A DNA stretch of 64,000 nucleotides from Micromonospora polyrhachis (GTDB lineage: Bacteria; Actinomycetota; Actinomycetes; Mycobacteriales; Micromonosporaceae), in contig NZ_JACHJW010000001.1 of NCBI RefSeq assembly GCF_014203835.1, positions 5,778,501 to 5,842,500 on the forward strand. Reading direction: 5' to 3'. The stretch's first letter is position 1. Every line of letters begins with the position of its first letter. The translations under genes were made by a program, and so were the position numbers. Below, in pieces: positions 1-10,478 of the stretch. The notes beneath the pieces are model-generated. The model made no database searches and was not told where the DNA came from. It saw only the letters and a program-made list of their open reading frames with translations.

Positions 1-513
1 GACCACCAGGTCGGCGGTGACCTCGGTCGAGGTCCCGTCCGCCTCGGAGACGACGGTGACCGAGGGGCGGTCCCGGTCGAGGCGCTGCATCCGCCAGCCG
101 AAGTGGAACCGGACCCCGGGCTGCGCGTCGGCGGCGTCCACCACCACGGCGATCAGTTCGTCGCGCAGCACCGAATGCAGGATCTGGTGTTCGCGTACGC
201 CGTACGGCTGGAAGCTGACCGTACCGTCGGGGCTGTGCACCACCCGGCCGCGCATCGGGACGCTGCGTTTGAGCACCTCGTCGAGGAGGCCCACCTCGCG
301 TAGCGCGCTCATGCCCCGGGCGGAGAGGCCGAGGTTGATGCTGCGGCCGGCAAGCCCGGCGGGGGCCAGTCGGGGGTCGTCGCGTCGCTCGTAGACGTCC
401 ACCGCGTAGCCGCGCCGGGCCAGGTATACGGCGGCGAGTGAACCTGCCAGTCCGGCGCCGACGATTACGGCCCGGTCCCGGCGGTCGTTGGTCGGGCGGT
501 GCCCGTCCATCAT
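1..513 (-). CDS. Kynurenine 3-monooxygenase-like FAD hydroxylase (partial, runs off left edge)
   Basis: The N-terminal 171 codons of a flavoprotein monooxygenase are visible; the rest lies beyond the left edge. A Rossmann FAD-binding motif GAGLAGSL is at residues 19-26 and the signature GRSINLGLSARG at 56-67. The second motif is characteristic of kynurenine 3-monooxygenase, which makes 3-hydroxykynurenine from kynurenine with NADPH and O2. Two in-frame ATG codons open the gene. The first (511-513) overlaps the stop of the upstream peptide synthetase as ATGA, so translation is probably coupled. In peptide clusters such an enzyme usually supplies 3-hydroxykynurenine or 3-hydroxyanthranilate-type precursors; that role is inferred from position. 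Another aromatic hydroxylase of the same family cannot be excluded without the C-terminus. Confidence 0.85.
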   Translation of the reverse strand, partial: MMDGHRPTNDRRDRAVIVGAGLAGSLAAVYLARRGYAVDVYERRDDPRLAPAGLAGRSINLGLSARGMSALREVGLLDEVLKRSVPMRGRVVHSPDGTVSFQPYGVREHQILHSVLRDELIAVVVDAADAQPGVRFHFGWRMQRLDRDRPSVTVVSEADGTSTEVTADLVV

Positions 514-3500
514 GCGCCCTCCTCGGCGATCAGGGTGTTGAGCAGCTCGTCGATCTCCCCGTCGGAGAGGTCGTCGAGCGAGGCGAGTAGGTCCTCCGGG
601 CTCGGCCGACCGGCCGCGATCCGGTCGGGTGAGGCGATCCGGTCGGGTGAGGCGATCCGGTCGGGTGAGGCGATCCGGTCGGGTGACGCGGTCGAATCTC
701 TGACCGGCTCGGCGGTCCGGGTCGGCCCGGCCGCCGGGGCGTCGACCAGCTCCCCGAGTTCGGCGATGGTCGGCGCGGCGAAGAGCAGGCGTAGTGGCAG
801 GTCGACGCCGAAGGCGGTACGGATCCGGGCGATCAACCGGGTGGCGGTGAGCGAGTGTCCACCGAGGGCGAAGAAGTTGTCGTGCACCCCGACCTCGGTA
901 CGACCGAGCACCTCGCACCAGAGCGCCGCCAGTCGCTCCTCCACCGGGGTACGGGCGGCGGTGTGCTCGGTGTCGCCGTCGGACCAGCTCGGCTCCGGCA
1001 ACGCTCGACGGTCGACCTTGCCGGAGCCGGTACGGGGCAGTTCGTCCAGTACCACCAGGGTCGCCGGCAGCATGTACTCGGGCAGCCGGCGGGCCAGCGC
1101 CGCCCGTACCGGTGGCCACAGTTGGGCCGGCTGCGCGCCCGGCTCGGCCGGTACGACGTAGCCGACGAGGCGGATGTCGTCGGCGCTCGCCTGCCAGGTG
1201 GTCACCACCGCGTCGTGGAGCTGCGGCTGCTCCCGTAGCGCCGTCTCGATCTCGCCCGGCTCGATCCGGTAACCGCGTAGCTTGATCTGGTGGTCGGCGC
1301 GGCCCAGGTATTCCAGCCGGCCGCTCGGCAACCAGCGGGCCAGGTCCCCGGTGGCGTACATCCGGGCCCCGGGCCGACCGGCGTACGGGTCGGGACGGAA
1401 CCGGGCGGCGGTCAGCCCGGCCCGGCCGTGGTAGCCCCGGCCGACGCCCAGGCCACCGAGGTACACCTCACCGACCGCGTCCACCCCGACCGGGTTGCCG
1501 GCCGGGTCAAGCAGATAGATCCCGGTGTTGTCGACCGGGCCACCGAGGTCGACCGGACCGGTCACGCCGACCTGCCCGATCGACGAGTAGATCGTCGTCT
1601 CCGACGGTCCGTAGCCGTTGACGACGGTGGCACCGTCGGTGCGCAGCGCGTCGGCCAGGTCCCGGAGCAGGGCCTCGCCGCCGCTGATCCGGGTCCGCAC
1701 CCCGGCCGGTACGCCCCCGGCCGCCACCAGCATCCGCCAGGTCGCCGGGGTGGCCTGGGCGGCGGTGATCTGTCGGGAGGTCAACTCGGCCCGGAGCGCG
1801 GCGGCGTCCACCGCGGTCCGGGCGTCGATCAGCTCCACCCGGGCACCGGCCAGCAGCGGCAGGATCAGTTCGACCACGGAGATGTCGAAGGCGGGGGTGG
1901 TGATCGCGGCCATCCGGTCGGCGGAGGTCAGGCAGAGCTGCCGGTCGACGGCGGTGAGCAGGTTGACGACCGAGCCGTGGGTCACCACCACCGCCTTCGG
2001 GGTGCCGGTGGAGCCCGAGGTGTAGAGCAGGTAGGCCAGGCTCGCCGGGTGCCCGCTGCGCTCCGGCGCGGTCTCCGGCCGACTGGCCAGGTCCGCCACG
2101 TCGGTCGGGTCGTCGAGTCGGACGACGCGGGTGCCGGCGGGCCAGGCGCCGGTCGTACCTTCGGCGCTGGCGAGGTCGGTGACCAGCACCGGGGGCGTGA
2201 CCTCGGCGGCCATGGCGGCCAGCCGTTCGGTCGGCAGTTCCGGGTCGAGGGGCAGGTAGCCACCGCCGGCCTTCCAGACGGCCAGGATGGCGGTGACCAG
2301 GTCGGTGCCGCGCGACAGGCACAGTCCGACCGGTACGTCCGGGCCTACCCCGTGCGCGCGGAGCAGTTGGGCGAGGCGGTTGCTGGCGGCGGTGAGTTGT
2401 CGGTAGGTCATCTGTGCGCCATCCGGGGCGACCACCGCGACCGCGTCCGGGTCGGCCGGTGGATGCCGGTCCAGCAGCTCCGGTACGCAGCTGTCCAGGA
2501 CGGCCACGGGAGTGGCCAGCCACCGCCGGATGATCTCCTGCCGCTGCGCCGGGCTCAGCAGTGCGAGTTCGGCGACCGGGGTGTCCGGGGCGGCGACGGC
2601 GGCACCGAGCAGGGCGAGGTACTGGTCGGCGAACCGTCGCATCCGCTCGGCGTCGAACAGGTCGGTACGGTAGGTCAACCGCCCGCGTAGGCCATCCGGC
2701 CGCTGCTCGACGGTGAGGGTCAGGTCGAACTTCACCGTGCCGTTCTCGTGCAGTTCCGGGCTGATCCGCAGGCCCGCCACGGTGGTCGGGGCGGGCGGTT
2801 CGTCCAGGGCGAACATGACCTGCACGACCGGTGAGTAGGCGAGGCTGCGGGTCGGTGCGAGCAGGTCCACGACCCGCTCGAACGGCACGTCCTGCCGGGA
2901 CTGGGCAGCCACCGCCGAGGCTCGGGCGACGCGCAGTACCTCGCCGTACGTGGTGCCGGGCTCGAACCGGGCCCGCAGCGCAAGCGTGTTGGCGAAGAAC
3001 CCGACCACCTGCTGGGTCTCCGGCCGGGTACGCCCCGACACCGGCACCCCGACCAGCAGGTCGTCCTGTCCGCTGAGCCGGTGCAGCAGCGCCTGGAAGC
3101 CGCTGAGTAGCACCGCGAACGTGGTCGTGTCGGCCCGGTGGGCCAGCTCGCGTACCCCGGTGGCCAGCTCGGCGGGCAGGTCGAAGGTGGCCAGGCCACC
3201 GGCTGGGGTCTGCTCGGCCGGTCGGGGCCGGTCGGCGGGCAGGTCGAGCAGGGTGGGTGCGGCGGCCAACTCGGACCGCCAGAATTCCAGGTTCTCGGCG
3301 AAGGCGTCGCTGGTCGCCTGTTCGCTCTGCCAGACGGCAAAATCGGCGTACTGGATCGGTGGTGGTGGCAGGGACGGGTCGATGCGAGAGACGGCGGCCT
3401 GGTAGGCGTGACCCAGTTCGGCGAAGACGGTGTTGAACGACCAGCCGTCGGCGACGATGTGGTGCACCACGACGACCAGCAGGTGCTCGTCGGCGGCCAG

Positions 3501-3881
3501 CCGGATCAACTGGAGCCGCAGCAGCGGCCCGGCGGCCAGGTCGAAGGGAGCCTGGCTGGTCGTGTCGACCAGTTCGGCCCGCCGTCGCTCCAGGTCGGCC
3601 GGTGGCAGGTCGGCGAGGTCGGTGACGGTGAGCCGGATCGCCCAGGGTTGCTGGATCCGTTGCGCCGGCTCGCCGTCGACGGCGGTGAAGGTGGTACGCA
3701 GCGCCTCGTGCCGGTCGACCAGCCAGCTCCACGCGGCTTCCAGGGCGTCATGACGCAGCGGGCCGGTCAGCCGGACCGACCAGGCGATGTTGTATTCCGG
3801 GGAGCCGGGGGTCAGCTGGTCGAGTAGCCACAGTCGACGTTGCGTCGAGGAGGCGGGCAGGACCCAGGTGTCTCCGGTCAT
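510..3881 (-). CDS. Nonribosomal peptide synthetase, one C-A-T module
   Basis: A 1123-residue single-module synthetase. The condensation domain fills about residues 5-440, with catalytic HHIVADG near 140. The adenylation domain spans about 465-960, with YTSGSTGTPK near 622, NGYGPSETT, the MYATGDLARW core and the closing lysine motif GSGKVDRRALP. A carrier domain follows, with its phosphopantetheine serine in GGHSLTAT near 1004. No epimerase, reductase or thioesterase follows, so chain release must be encoded elsewhere. The tail carries four SPDRIA-type hexapeptides and then an acidic helix (LDDLSDGEIDELLNTLI) that could be a docking element. Reading the specificity residues by eye gives roughly D-I-V-Q-I-G-G-I-Y, which I cannot assign. 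The start overlaps the stop of the upstream synthetase as ATGA, and its stop overlaps the monooxygenase start. Confidence 0.95.
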   Translation of the reverse strand: MTGDTWVLPASSTQRRLWLLDQLTPGSPEYNIAWSVRLTGPLRHDALEAAWSWLVDRHEALRTTFTAVDGEPAQRIQQPWAIRLTVTDLADLPPADLERRRAELVDTTSQAPFDLAAGPLLRLQLIRLAADEHLLVVVVHHIVADGWSFNTVFAELGHAYQAAVSRIDPSLPPPPIQYADFAVWQSEQATSDAFAENLEFWRSELAAAPTLLDLPADRPRPAEQTPAGGLATFDLPAELATGVRELAHRADTTTFAVLLSGFQALLHRLSGQDDLLVGVPVSGRTRPETQQVVGFFANTLALRARFEPGTTYGEVLRVARASAVAAQSRQDVPFERVVDLLAPTRSLAYSPVVQVMFALDEPPAPTTVAGLRISPELHENGTVKFDLTLTVEQRPDGLRGRLTYRTDLFDAERMRRFADQYLALLGAAVAAPDTPVAELALLSPAQRQEIIRRWLATPVAVLDSCVPELLDRHPPADPDAVAVVAPDGAQMTYRQLTAASNRLAQLLRAHGVGPDVPVGLCLSRGTDLVTAILAVWKAGGGYLPLDPELPTERLAAMAAEVTPPVLVTDLASAEGTTGAWPAGTRVVRLDDPTDVADLASRPETAPERSGHPASLAYLLYTSGSTGTPKAVVVTHGSVVNLLTAVDRQLCLTSADRMAAITTPAFDISVVELILPLLAGARVELIDARTAVDAAALRAELTSRQITAAQATPATWRMLVAAGGVPAGVRTRISGGEALLRDLADALRTDGATVVNGYGPSETTIYSSIGQVGVTGPVDLGGPVDNTGIYLLDPAGNPVGVDAVGEVYLGGLGVGRGYHGRAGLTAARFRPDPYAGRPGARMYATGDLARWLPSGRLEYLGRADHQIKLRGYRIEPGEIETALREQPQLHDAVVTTWQASADDIRLVGYVVPAEPGAQPAQLWPPVRAALARRLPEYMLPATLVVLDELPRTGSGKVDRRALPEPSWSDGDTEHTAARTPVEERLAALWCEVLGRTEVGVHDNFFALGGHSLTATRLIARIRTAFGVDLPLRLLFAAPTIAELGELVDAPAAGPTRTAEPVRDSTASPDRIASPDRIASPDRIASPDRIAAGRPSPEDLLASLDDLSDGEIDELLNTLIAEEGA
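618..689. repeat. 18-bp tandem repeat, four copies, in NRPS tail
   Basis: Four perfect or near-perfect 18-base units starting at 618, 636, 654 and 672 encode SPDRIA-type hexapeptides between the carrier domain and the C-terminal helix of the synthetase. The period is six codons, so the frame is kept. Confidence 0.95.
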
Positions 3882-6800
3882 GACGTCTCCTCGCTGGTTC
3901 GCTTCGAGGCGGGGTGGCTGTCGCGGGTGTCCACGCTGCCGTGGGTGCCCAGGCCGGGGCGGGTGTCGGAGCGGGGGCGGGAGTCCGCGCTGTCGCGGGT
4001 GTCCACGGCGACCAGGCGGAACTCGGCGGTTCGCCGGCCACCGGCCGGGTCGGTCAGCCAGAGCTGGTCGGGAGAGGGCAGCATCTCGGTCAGTCGCAGG
4101 GTGGCCGTCGGCCCCTCGCCGTCCACCGTGCGCCGGATCGACCGGGCGAACCAGTCGACGGCGGCGAGGCTGGCGAAGTCGAGGAAGAACGGCTTCTTCT
4201 CCACCGGTGTCTTGACGAAGACGTACCGGGGCAGGCCAGCGGCCAGTTGCCAGCGGCGCACCTGCTGGAACCGTTCCGCCTCGTCGGCGGTACGGGCGAA
4301 GTCCAGTTCGGCCGCCCGGAACCGCCAGCTCTCCCGGGCGATGGTGACCCGGTCCACGGTGATCCGTGGCTGGTGGTCACCGGGGGGCAGGATGTCGAAG
4401 CGTTGCAGCAGTTGCAACATGATCGTCTCGCCGATCATCTCGGTGAACGGCACCGAGTGACGGCCGTCGCGGGTACGAACCACGAGCGTCCCGTCCCGGG
4501 GTTCGAGCACGCAGTCGGCGACCGCCGCCGCGGTCTTCGGGTCGAGCCCGCCGCTGTCGTGGCCGAACATCAGCCGCAGGTCGCGCTCGGTGATCAGCTT
4601 GTCGGTGATCCGGGACGGCGCTCCGCCCTCCTCGCCCGTGGCGGCCAGCGCCACCCGGGGACCGGGTAGGTCCGCCCGCATCGCCGCCACCAGCTGCTCC
4701 GGGTCGGGATGCTGGGCCACGAACAGCGCCGAGCGCAGGGTGTTCACCCCGGGGTGCACCTCGCCGACCACCCACTGGAAGTCGCCTCGGGCCACGGCTT
4801 CGGCCCCGTCGGCGACCAGCATGACGTCGGGACTGTGCTGGTAGGCGCCCATCCAGCCGGGTCGGGGCGCGGCGAACGCGGTGGCCGCCCGGTCGGCGAT
4901 CGCCGCCGAGTCGACCTGCACCCGACGTTGGCCGGCGAGCTCCGGCAGGATGCTCGCCCAACGGTCCCGCAGCCCGCGTACCACCGGGGCGATCAGCTTC
5001 TCCGGCAGGTCGAAGAGGAGGTCGTTGGCCCAGAGCCAGAAGTCGGTGAACGGCACCGAGGTCTGGCCGGTCCGGGCGACCAGCTCCTTGTAGCGTTCGA
5101 CGCAGGCCCGGCGGAACAGGGCGGCCCCGGCGAAGGTGAACCAGCGGGCACTCTCCAGCAGCAGGCTCAACGCCGGCCAGAGGGTGGCGGTCAACTCCGG
5201 GGAGAGCCCGACCTCGGTGCCGGAACGGCAGTCCTCGTAGACCAGGGTGCGTCCGGCGTACACCCGTCCGGCCCGCCTGGTCGGGGCCGCTCCGGTCAAC
5301 TCGGTGAAGGTCTGTTCCAGGCCGACCAGGGCGGCACCGAGCCGGTCGGCGTCCCCAGCCGCCGCCGCGACGGTGTCCCGGGCCTGCTCCAGTCGGTCGA
5401 GGGCGGCCAGGGCCGGGCCGCTTACGGCGGGATCGGTCACGGTGGCGAGCCGGTCCCGCAGCGCTCGTTCGGGGAAGAGGTCCTCTTTGGGGATCTCCAG
5501 CGACCAGCTCACCCGGCGGGTGTCGCGTAGCTCGGCCAGCAGTTGGTAGACCGCCTCCGGAGTGGAGACCTCCACCGTCGGGTCGGCCACCAGCTCGGCG
5601 GCGATCTCACCGGCTGACCGGATCCCGTCACAGGCGGCCAGCAGCCGGGCCACGGCGTGCGGCAGGGGCGTGGGTGGGGTCAGCGGAAGCAGTAGCTGGT
5701 CGTCGAGGACGGCGAGGAAGGGCAGCCGGCGGGGGATCAGCCAGGGCCGCAGCCGGGGATCGCGGTCGGCCAGCGCCTCCGCCAGGCCGGCCACCGCCCA
5801 GTTCTCGAAATAGACGGTACGGGTGGCCAACGAAGCGACCCCGTGTCGCATCCGTAGCGGGGTGTCCTGATGGGGGGCGACGGTAGCCCAGCCCACCGGT
5901 CCGAAGAAGCCGATCGTGTCGTTCTTGGCGCAGTAGCGCTGCAGATAGCTGGCGACCAGCGCCTCGTGCTGGCGATGTTTCGAGCCGCGGGCGGCACCGT
6001 CGGCCGGGTCGTGGGCAAGTAGGGCGTCGATCCCGGTCCGCAGCGCGTGGCGGTTCTGCCAGGTCACCGCCTCCCGGAAGAGGGGGTCACCGGCGGCGGC
6101 CCGTAAGCCCTGCGAGCGGCGGACACTCGCCTGTTCGTGGGACCGGTCGAAGGTGAGCCGGTCGGTGTGCAGCCGGTCGCGGGCGGCGGCGAGGTCGGCG
6201 ACCGCCATCGACAGCGCCTCGCGCAGCGCCGGGTCGGCGGCCTCGGGCAGTGCCTCCGGCAGGCTGCCCTGGCGTACCTGCCGGTCGGCGCGGTTCCACC
6301 GGGATCGCTGTTCCGGTGAACCGGCCCGGCGGGCCTGGTAGAGCAGGTCGGTCAGCCGTCGGCGGGCGGCATCCACCTGGTCCACGCTGGCCAGTACGGC
6401 ATCCGTGGCGGCCAGATGGTCGAGGTCACCCAACCGGGTCAGCGGCTCCACCGGGAAGCCCGCCCCGCGTAGCCCCACCCAGCGCCACATCGCCCACGGG
6501 CCGGGAATCGGCCGGACCAGGTGGCCCGGGGCCGGGGAAACAACGGTTCCGGCATTACCGGCTGTGTCGTTGGCGTCGGCGGTGCCGTGTCCGATTCTGC
6601 CGCTGCCGCTGCCGCTGCCGCTGCCGCTGCCGCTGGTGTTGGTGTTGGTGTTGGCGTGGACCTGACCGTTGGCCGAGTCGGTGGCCGGGCCGGTGCGCAG
6701 GTAGGCACTCCGGTCCCGGGCGGTGATCCTCGGGGCGGTGCCGGCTCCGGTGCCGGCGTGTGCGGTGCGTCGCCGGTCGATCTCGGCCGCCAAGCCGGCC

Positions 6801-9800
6801 AGCTCGTGCTGGTCGTACACCACCCGGATGGGCAACTCGACGCCGAACCGTTCGCTCACCAGGAAGGTCAGCCGGGTGGCGAGCAGCGAGTTGCCACCCA
6901 GGGCGAAGAAGTCGTCGCCGGCATCGCGTACCGCCACCCCGAGCAGTTCGCTCCACAGTGCCGCCAGTCGGGTCTGGGTGGCGTCGGTGAGCGGTACGAC
7001 CGGCGGGGCCGGTGCGGTGGTGGGCGCGGGTAGCGCCGCCCGGTCGACCTTGCCGTTGCGGTTGAGGGGCAATTCCGGCAGGACGAGGTACGCGGCCGGC
7101 CGCAGGTAGGGCGGCAGGTGGGCGGCGGCGTACGCGTCGAGGTCGGCCGGTGCCACCGGCTCCGGCCCGGCCCCGCTACCCGGCGCGAGATAGGCGAGCA
7201 GCCGGCGGCGCTCCCCGTCGCCGTCGACCACCACGGCCACGTCACCGACCCGGGGGTGGGTACGCAGCACCGCCTCGACCTCGGCGGGCTCCACCCGGAA
7301 GCCCCGGATCTTGACCTGTCGGTCGATCCGGCCAAGGAACTCCAGCGTGCCGTCGGGACGCCACCGCACCCGGTCTCCGGTGCGGTACATCCGCGCTCCC
7401 GGGCTGTGGGCGAACGGGTCGGGCAGGAAGCGTTCCGCGGTCGCGGCGGGGCGACCGAGGTAGCCCCGGGCCAGCCCGTCGCCCCCGGTGAAGAGTTCCC
7501 CGGGGACGCCCACCGGCACCGGTCGGAGTTGGGAATCGAGGACGTAGACGGTGCTGCGGGGAACCGGCCGACCGATCGGGACCGAATCGGGTACGGCGTC
7601 CGGGTCGGTCATCCGGTGGCAGCAGGTGAAGGTGGTGTTCTCGGTCGGGCCGTACCCGTTGACGACCGGCCGACCCCGGCGGACCCGCAGCGCGGTGCGG
7701 ACCGCGTCGGCGTCGAGTACGTCGCCACCGGCGAGCAGTTGACCGACCCCGGCCAGACTCCCCGGGTCCTGCTCGATGATCTGGTGGAACAGCCCGGCGG
7801 TCAGCCAGAGCACGCTGACCTGTTCGGCGCGGAGCAGCCGGGTGATCTCGGCGGGGCCGAGCGGTCCGGCCGGTGCGACGACCAGTCGAGCGCCGTTGAG
7901 CAGGCTGCCCCAGATTTCCAGGGTGGCGGCGTCGAAGGCGACCGGCGCGAGTTGCAGGACCGTCTCGTCGGGGCCGAGACGTAGGTAGTCCGGCTCGTGG
8001 ACCAGCCGCAGTACCGCCCGGTGCGGTACGGCCACTCCCTTGGGCACCCCGGTTGATCCGGAGGTGTGGCTGATGTAGGCGAGCCCGGCCGGGGGCACCG
8101 CCACCGCCGGAGCCACCGGGGGCAGGGCGGCCAACTCGGTGACGACCTGGTCGAGTCGGATGGTCGGGTGGCCGGGCGGCAGCGGGACGGCGGCTTCGTC
8201 GGTGGTGACCACCGGTGGATCGCCGCTGCTGGCCAGTAGGTCCCGGATCCGGGTCGGTGGGTCGGCCGGATCGAGGGGCAGGTAGGCCGCGCCGGCCTTG
8301 AGTACGGCGAGCAGGGCGGTCACCATCCGTACCGACCGGGGTAGGGCGACCGCCACCGGGTGGTCCGTGCGGATTTCGTGCCGGATCAGCAGGTGTGCCA
8401 GGCGGTTGGCCTGGGCGTCGAGTTCGGCGTACGTCAGCGTCCCGTCCGGTCCGGTGACCGCCACGGCGTCCGGGCTTCTCCGGACCTGGGCGGCGAACCG
8501 CTCGGGGATGTTGCTGTCGGCCGGGTAGGGCGTCGGGGCGGCCCGCGTTGAGTCGGCCGGGTAGGGCGTCGGGGCGGCTCCGGCCCACTCGCTGGTGAGC
8601 TGCTCGATCTCCTCGGCGTCGAGCAGCGGCAGCGCCGAGACCGGGGCGTCGAGTCCGGCGGCGATCCCGGTCAGGCAGGTGGTCAGGTGGTGCAGTAGAC
8701 GATCGGCGGCGTTATCGGAGAACCGTCGCCGGTCGTGGTAGATCAGCACCTGTAGGTCGGGCTCGCCGAACACGCAGACGGTCAGCGGTGCGCCGGGGTG
8801 CCGATGGACCCGTGTGGTGCGTTCGGCCCAGCCGTCGACCGAGGCGGAGAGCGCGGTCTGTAGGTTGCGGTGCTCGTACATCAGCAGGCTCTCGAAGAGC
8901 GGGCTGGCCGAAGGGAGGCCGAGCCACTGCCCGATGGCGGGTAGCGGGGTGAGCTGGTGACCGCGGATCGTGTCGATCTGGGCCCGTACGTCGACCAGCC
9001 AGTTTCGTACGGTCTGTCGGGAGTCGACGGTGATCCGCATCGGCACCGTGTTGATCATCAGGCCGACGATCGTGTCGGCCTGCTCGATCGTCCCCTGGCG
9101 ACAGGTCCGGGTCGCGCCGAACACCACGTCGTCCCCGCCGCCGTAGCGGTGCAGTAGCAGCGCCCAGGCGGCGGTGACCAGGGTGCCGAGCGGTACGCCG
9201 ACCGCCGTTGCGGCAGCCGCCAGTTCGGCGCGGGCGGTCCGGCTGAGGGTGGTGGTGATTTCCCGGACCGAGTCCGGCGTACGGGGTGGCAGTTCGGCGG
9301 CCGGCTGTAGCGGCAGTGGCGTAGGCAGGGGGAGGTGGGCCAGTTGGGTGCGCCAGAATTCCCGGTCGTCGGCCAGGTCTCGCCGGCTCGCCCAGACGGC
9401 GAACTCCTGGAAGGAGCGTCGGGCCGGGGGCGTGAAGGCGGTGCCCTGGCACAGCGCCCGGTATTCGTCGAGGACCTCGTGGAGTAGCAGATGGATGGAG
9501 CGACCGTCCAACACGGCGTGGTGCAGGCTGAACACCACGGTGTGTCGGTCAGCGGCATGGTCGACGACGCTTACCCGGACCAGCGGGGCGGTCGACGGGT
9601 CGAACTCACGGGACCGGTCTGCGGTGAGGAGGTCCGTCAGGCGCGTGGCCCGGTGCTCGGGGGCGTCGGCTGACCAGTCGTATCGTTCGATGGGGAGGGT
9701 CACCCGGGGGTGGACCTGCTGGATCGTCTCGCCGTGCTGCCAGGTGAACGCGGTACGCAGCACCGCGTGTCGATCGGCGGCGTGCTGCCACGCGGTGGCG

Positions 9801-10006
9801 AAGCTGGCCGGGTCCAGGGGCTCCGGCCAGTCGATGACCACCTGGATGATGTCGACGCCGGAACCGGGCTCGTACTGGTTGTGGAAGAGGAGGCCCTGCT
9901 GCACCGCGAGCGCCTCGTAGGACTCGATCGCGGGTTGGGCAGTCACGGTGGTCGGTTGGTCTCCGTCAATCGCGGAAACACCACTGGTCGTCGACCACAC
10001 GGTCAT
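3878..10006 (-). CDS. Hybrid NRPS (C-A-T) fused to LanB-like lantibiotic dehydratase domain
   Basis: The start is ATG at 10006, preceded by AAGGAGGA (10009-10016); an upstream in-frame extension lacks a better site. The 2042 residues hold a condensation domain (about 27-450, HHAVLDG near 160), an adenylation domain (about 500-985, [11 protein letters not shown] near 649) and a carrier domain (GGNSLLAT near 1039). A Thr/Asn and Gly/Ser linker (about 1090-1170) leads to an approximately 830-residue domain of the LanB dehydratase family, marked by [17 protein letters not shown] near 1364. The SpaB-type elimination domain of full lantibiotic dehydratases is not evident. In that family the N-terminal domain transfers glutamate or another amino acid from aminoacyl-tRNA, and PEARL ligases use the same fold. 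The adenylation pocket read by eye, D-A-L-W-L-G-G-T-F, is valine-like. It is probably first in its operon. What the fused domain does is unknown. Confidence 0.92.
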   Translation of the reverse strand: MTVWSTTSGVSAIDGDQPTTVTAQPAIESYEALAVQQGLLFHNQYEPGSGVDIIQVVIDWPEPLDPASFATAWQHAADRHAVLRTAFTWQHGETIQQVHPRVTLPIERYDWSADAPEHRATRLTDLLTADRSREFDPSTAPLVRVSVVDHAADRHTVVFSLHHAVLDGRSIHLLLHEVLDEYRALCQGTAFTPPARRSFQEFAVWASRRDLADDREFWRTQLAHLPLPTPLPLQPAAELPPRTPDSVREITTTLSRTARAELAAAATAVGVPLGTLVTAAWALLLHRYGGGDDVVFGATRTCRQGTIEQADTIVGLMINTVPMRITVDSRQTVRNWLVDVRAQIDTIRGHQLTPLPAIGQWLGLPSASPLFESLLMYEHRNLQTALSASVDGWAERTTRVHRHPGAPLTVCVFGEPDLQVLIYHDRRRFSDNAADRLLHHLTTCLTGIAAGLDAPVSALPLLDAEEIEQLTSEWAGAAPTPYPADSTRAAPTPYPADSNIPERFAAQVRRSPDAVAVTGPDGTLTYAELDAQANRLAHLLIRHEIRTDHPVAVALPRSVRMVTALLAVLKAGAAYLPLDPADPPTRIRDLLASSGDPPVVTTDEAAVPLPPGHPTIRLDQVVTELAALPPVAPAVAVPPAGLAYISHTSGSTGVPKGVAVPHRAVLRLVHEPDYLRLGPDETVLQLAPVAFDAATLEIWGSLLNGARLVVAPAGPLGPAEITRLLRAEQVSVLWLTAGLFHQIIEQDPGSLAGVGQLLAGGDVLDADAVRTALRVRRGRPVVNGYGPTENTTFTCCHRMTDPDAVPDSVPIGRPVPRSTVYVLDSQLRPVPVGVPGELFTGGDGLARGYLGRPAATAERFLPDPFAHSPGARMYRTGDRVRWRPDGTLEFLGRIDRQVKIRGFRVEPAEVEAVLRTHPRVGDVAVVVDGDGERRRLLAYLAPGSGAGPEPVAPADLDAYAAAHLPPYLRPAAYLVLPELPLNRNGKVDRAALPAPTTAPAPPVVPLTDATQTRLAALWSELLGVAVRDAGDDFFALGGNSLLATRLTFLVSERFGVELPIRVVYDQHELAGLAAEIDRRRTAHAGTGAGTAPRITARDRSAYLRTGPATDSANGQVHANTNTNTSGSGSGSGSGSGRIGHGTADANDTAGNAGTVVSPAPGHLVRPIPGPWAMWRWVGLRGAGFPVEPLTRLGDLDHLAATDAVLASVDQVDAARRRLTDLLYQARRAGSPEQRSRWNRADRQVRQGSLPEALPEAADPALREALSMAVADLAAARDRLHTDRLTFDRSHEQASVRRSQGLRAAAGDPLFREAVTWQNRHALRTGIDALLAHDPADGAARGSKHRQHEALVASYLQRYCAKNDTIGFFGPVGWATVAPHQDTPLRMRHGVASLATRTVYFENWAVAGLAEALADRDPRLRPWLIPRRLPFLAVLDDQLLLPLTPPTPLPHAVARLLAACDGIRSAGEIAAELVADPTVEVSTPEAVYQLLAELRDTRRVSWSLEIPKEDLFPERALRDRLATVTDPAVSGPALAALDRLEQARDTVAAAAGDADRLGAALVGLEQTFTELTGAAPTRRAGRVYAGRTLVYEDCRSGTEVGLSPELTATLWPALSLLLESARWFTFAGAALFRRACVERYKELVARTGQTSVPFTDFWLWANDLLFDLPEKLIAPVVRGLRDRWASILPELAGQRRVQVDSAAIADRAATAFAAPRPGWMGAYQHSPDVMLVADGAEAVARGDFQWVVGEVHPGVNTLRSALFVAQHPDPEQLVAAMRADLPGPRVALAATGEEGGAPSRITDKLITERDLRLMFGHDSGGLDPKTAAAVADCVLEPRDGTLVVRTRDGRHSVPFTEMIGETIMLQLLQRFDILPPGDHQPRITVDRVTIARESWRFRAAELDFARTADEAERFQQVRRWQLAAGLPRYVFVKTPVEKKPFFLDFASLAAVDWFARSIRRTVDGEGPTATLRLTEMLPSPDQLWLTDPAGGRRTAEFRLVAVDTRDSADSRPRSDTRPGLGTHGSVDTRDSHPASKRTSEETS
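6599..6660. repeat. Hexanucleotide tract encoding the Gly-Ser linker
   Basis: About six repeats of a six-base GCCGCT-type unit encode alternating Ser-Gly on the minus strand. They are followed by three GGTGTT units encoding Asn-Thr. The tract sits exactly between the carrier domain and the LanB-like domain, so it behaves as a flexible inter-domain linker and is a slippage-prone site. Confidence 0.9.
8515..8586. repeat. 36-bp direct duplication between C and A domains
   Basis: A twelve-residue unit containing [10 protein letters not shown] is duplicated in tandem in the linker between the condensation and adenylation domains of the hybrid synthetase. The period is 36 bases and the frame is preserved. 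Confidence 0.85.
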
Positions 10007-10016
10007 TTTCCTCCTT

Positions 10017-10430
10017 GGCGACGCACAGCAGGAAACCGTCGCGCACGCGTTCCTGGGCCGGGCGAACGGCGGCGAGGTATGTGGCGAACGGTTTTGAAAA
10101 GCAGGAGTTGAGGCAAGGGGTCCGGGGGTGTCCAAGAAAATACGAGAGCTATTCGGGGCGTGTCAACAGTCGCCCGAAACCCTGCCGGAGAGTCATCCTG
10201 ATCCTGCGATACGGTCCGATTTGGCGGTCTTAGCTATGATAAAAGACTACGAAGTAAGCGTTGCCGGCTCGTGTCCCGCGTTGGTGGCATACATTCAGGA
10301 TGTTCGGTGCTTTGGGAAATGTCGAAAGCAGGGGGATTGCGTTCGATGATGGCGTGGTTCTGATGAGGATTCTATCGAACTATCTGGATGTCGTGGGTTC
10401 GTTTATCGGAACTGCCGCCCGACATGCCAA
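10017..10430 (-). promoter_or_regulatory. Relatively AT-rich leader upstream of the hybrid NRPS
   Basis: This 414-base gap between the hybrid synthetase and the mbtH terminator is clearly richer in A and T than the rest of the window, mostly from 10095 to 10430. No convincing gene is seen. It probably holds the promoter and operators of the synthetase operon, because the hairpin at 10431-10460 should separate it from mbtH. I could not pick one promoter with confidence. Confidence 0.5.
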
Positions 10431-10460
10431 AACGGGCGCCCCAACTTCGGGACGCCCGTT
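10431..10460 (-). terminator. Intrinsic terminator downstream of mbtH
   Basis: The arms AACGGGCGCCCC and GGGACGCCCGTT form a 12-bp stem with one mismatch and a short loop. On the minus strand TTTT follows the stem. It lies 18 bases after the mbtH stop, so it should end mbtH transcription before the synthetase genes. Confidence 0.75.
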
Positions 10461-10478
10461 ATTTGCTATTTGGTGTGG

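Noticed and set aside
1507-3732. Long minus-strand frame of 741 codons inside the first NRPS
   Set aside because: It is a shadow of the true synthetase frame, rich in Arg/Pro/Gly with no motifs.
10128-10349. Plus-strand frame of 73 codons in the gap before the hybrid NRPS
   Set aside because: Third codon positions lack the GC bias of neighbouring genes and no family resemblance is seen; the region reads better as regulatory DNA.
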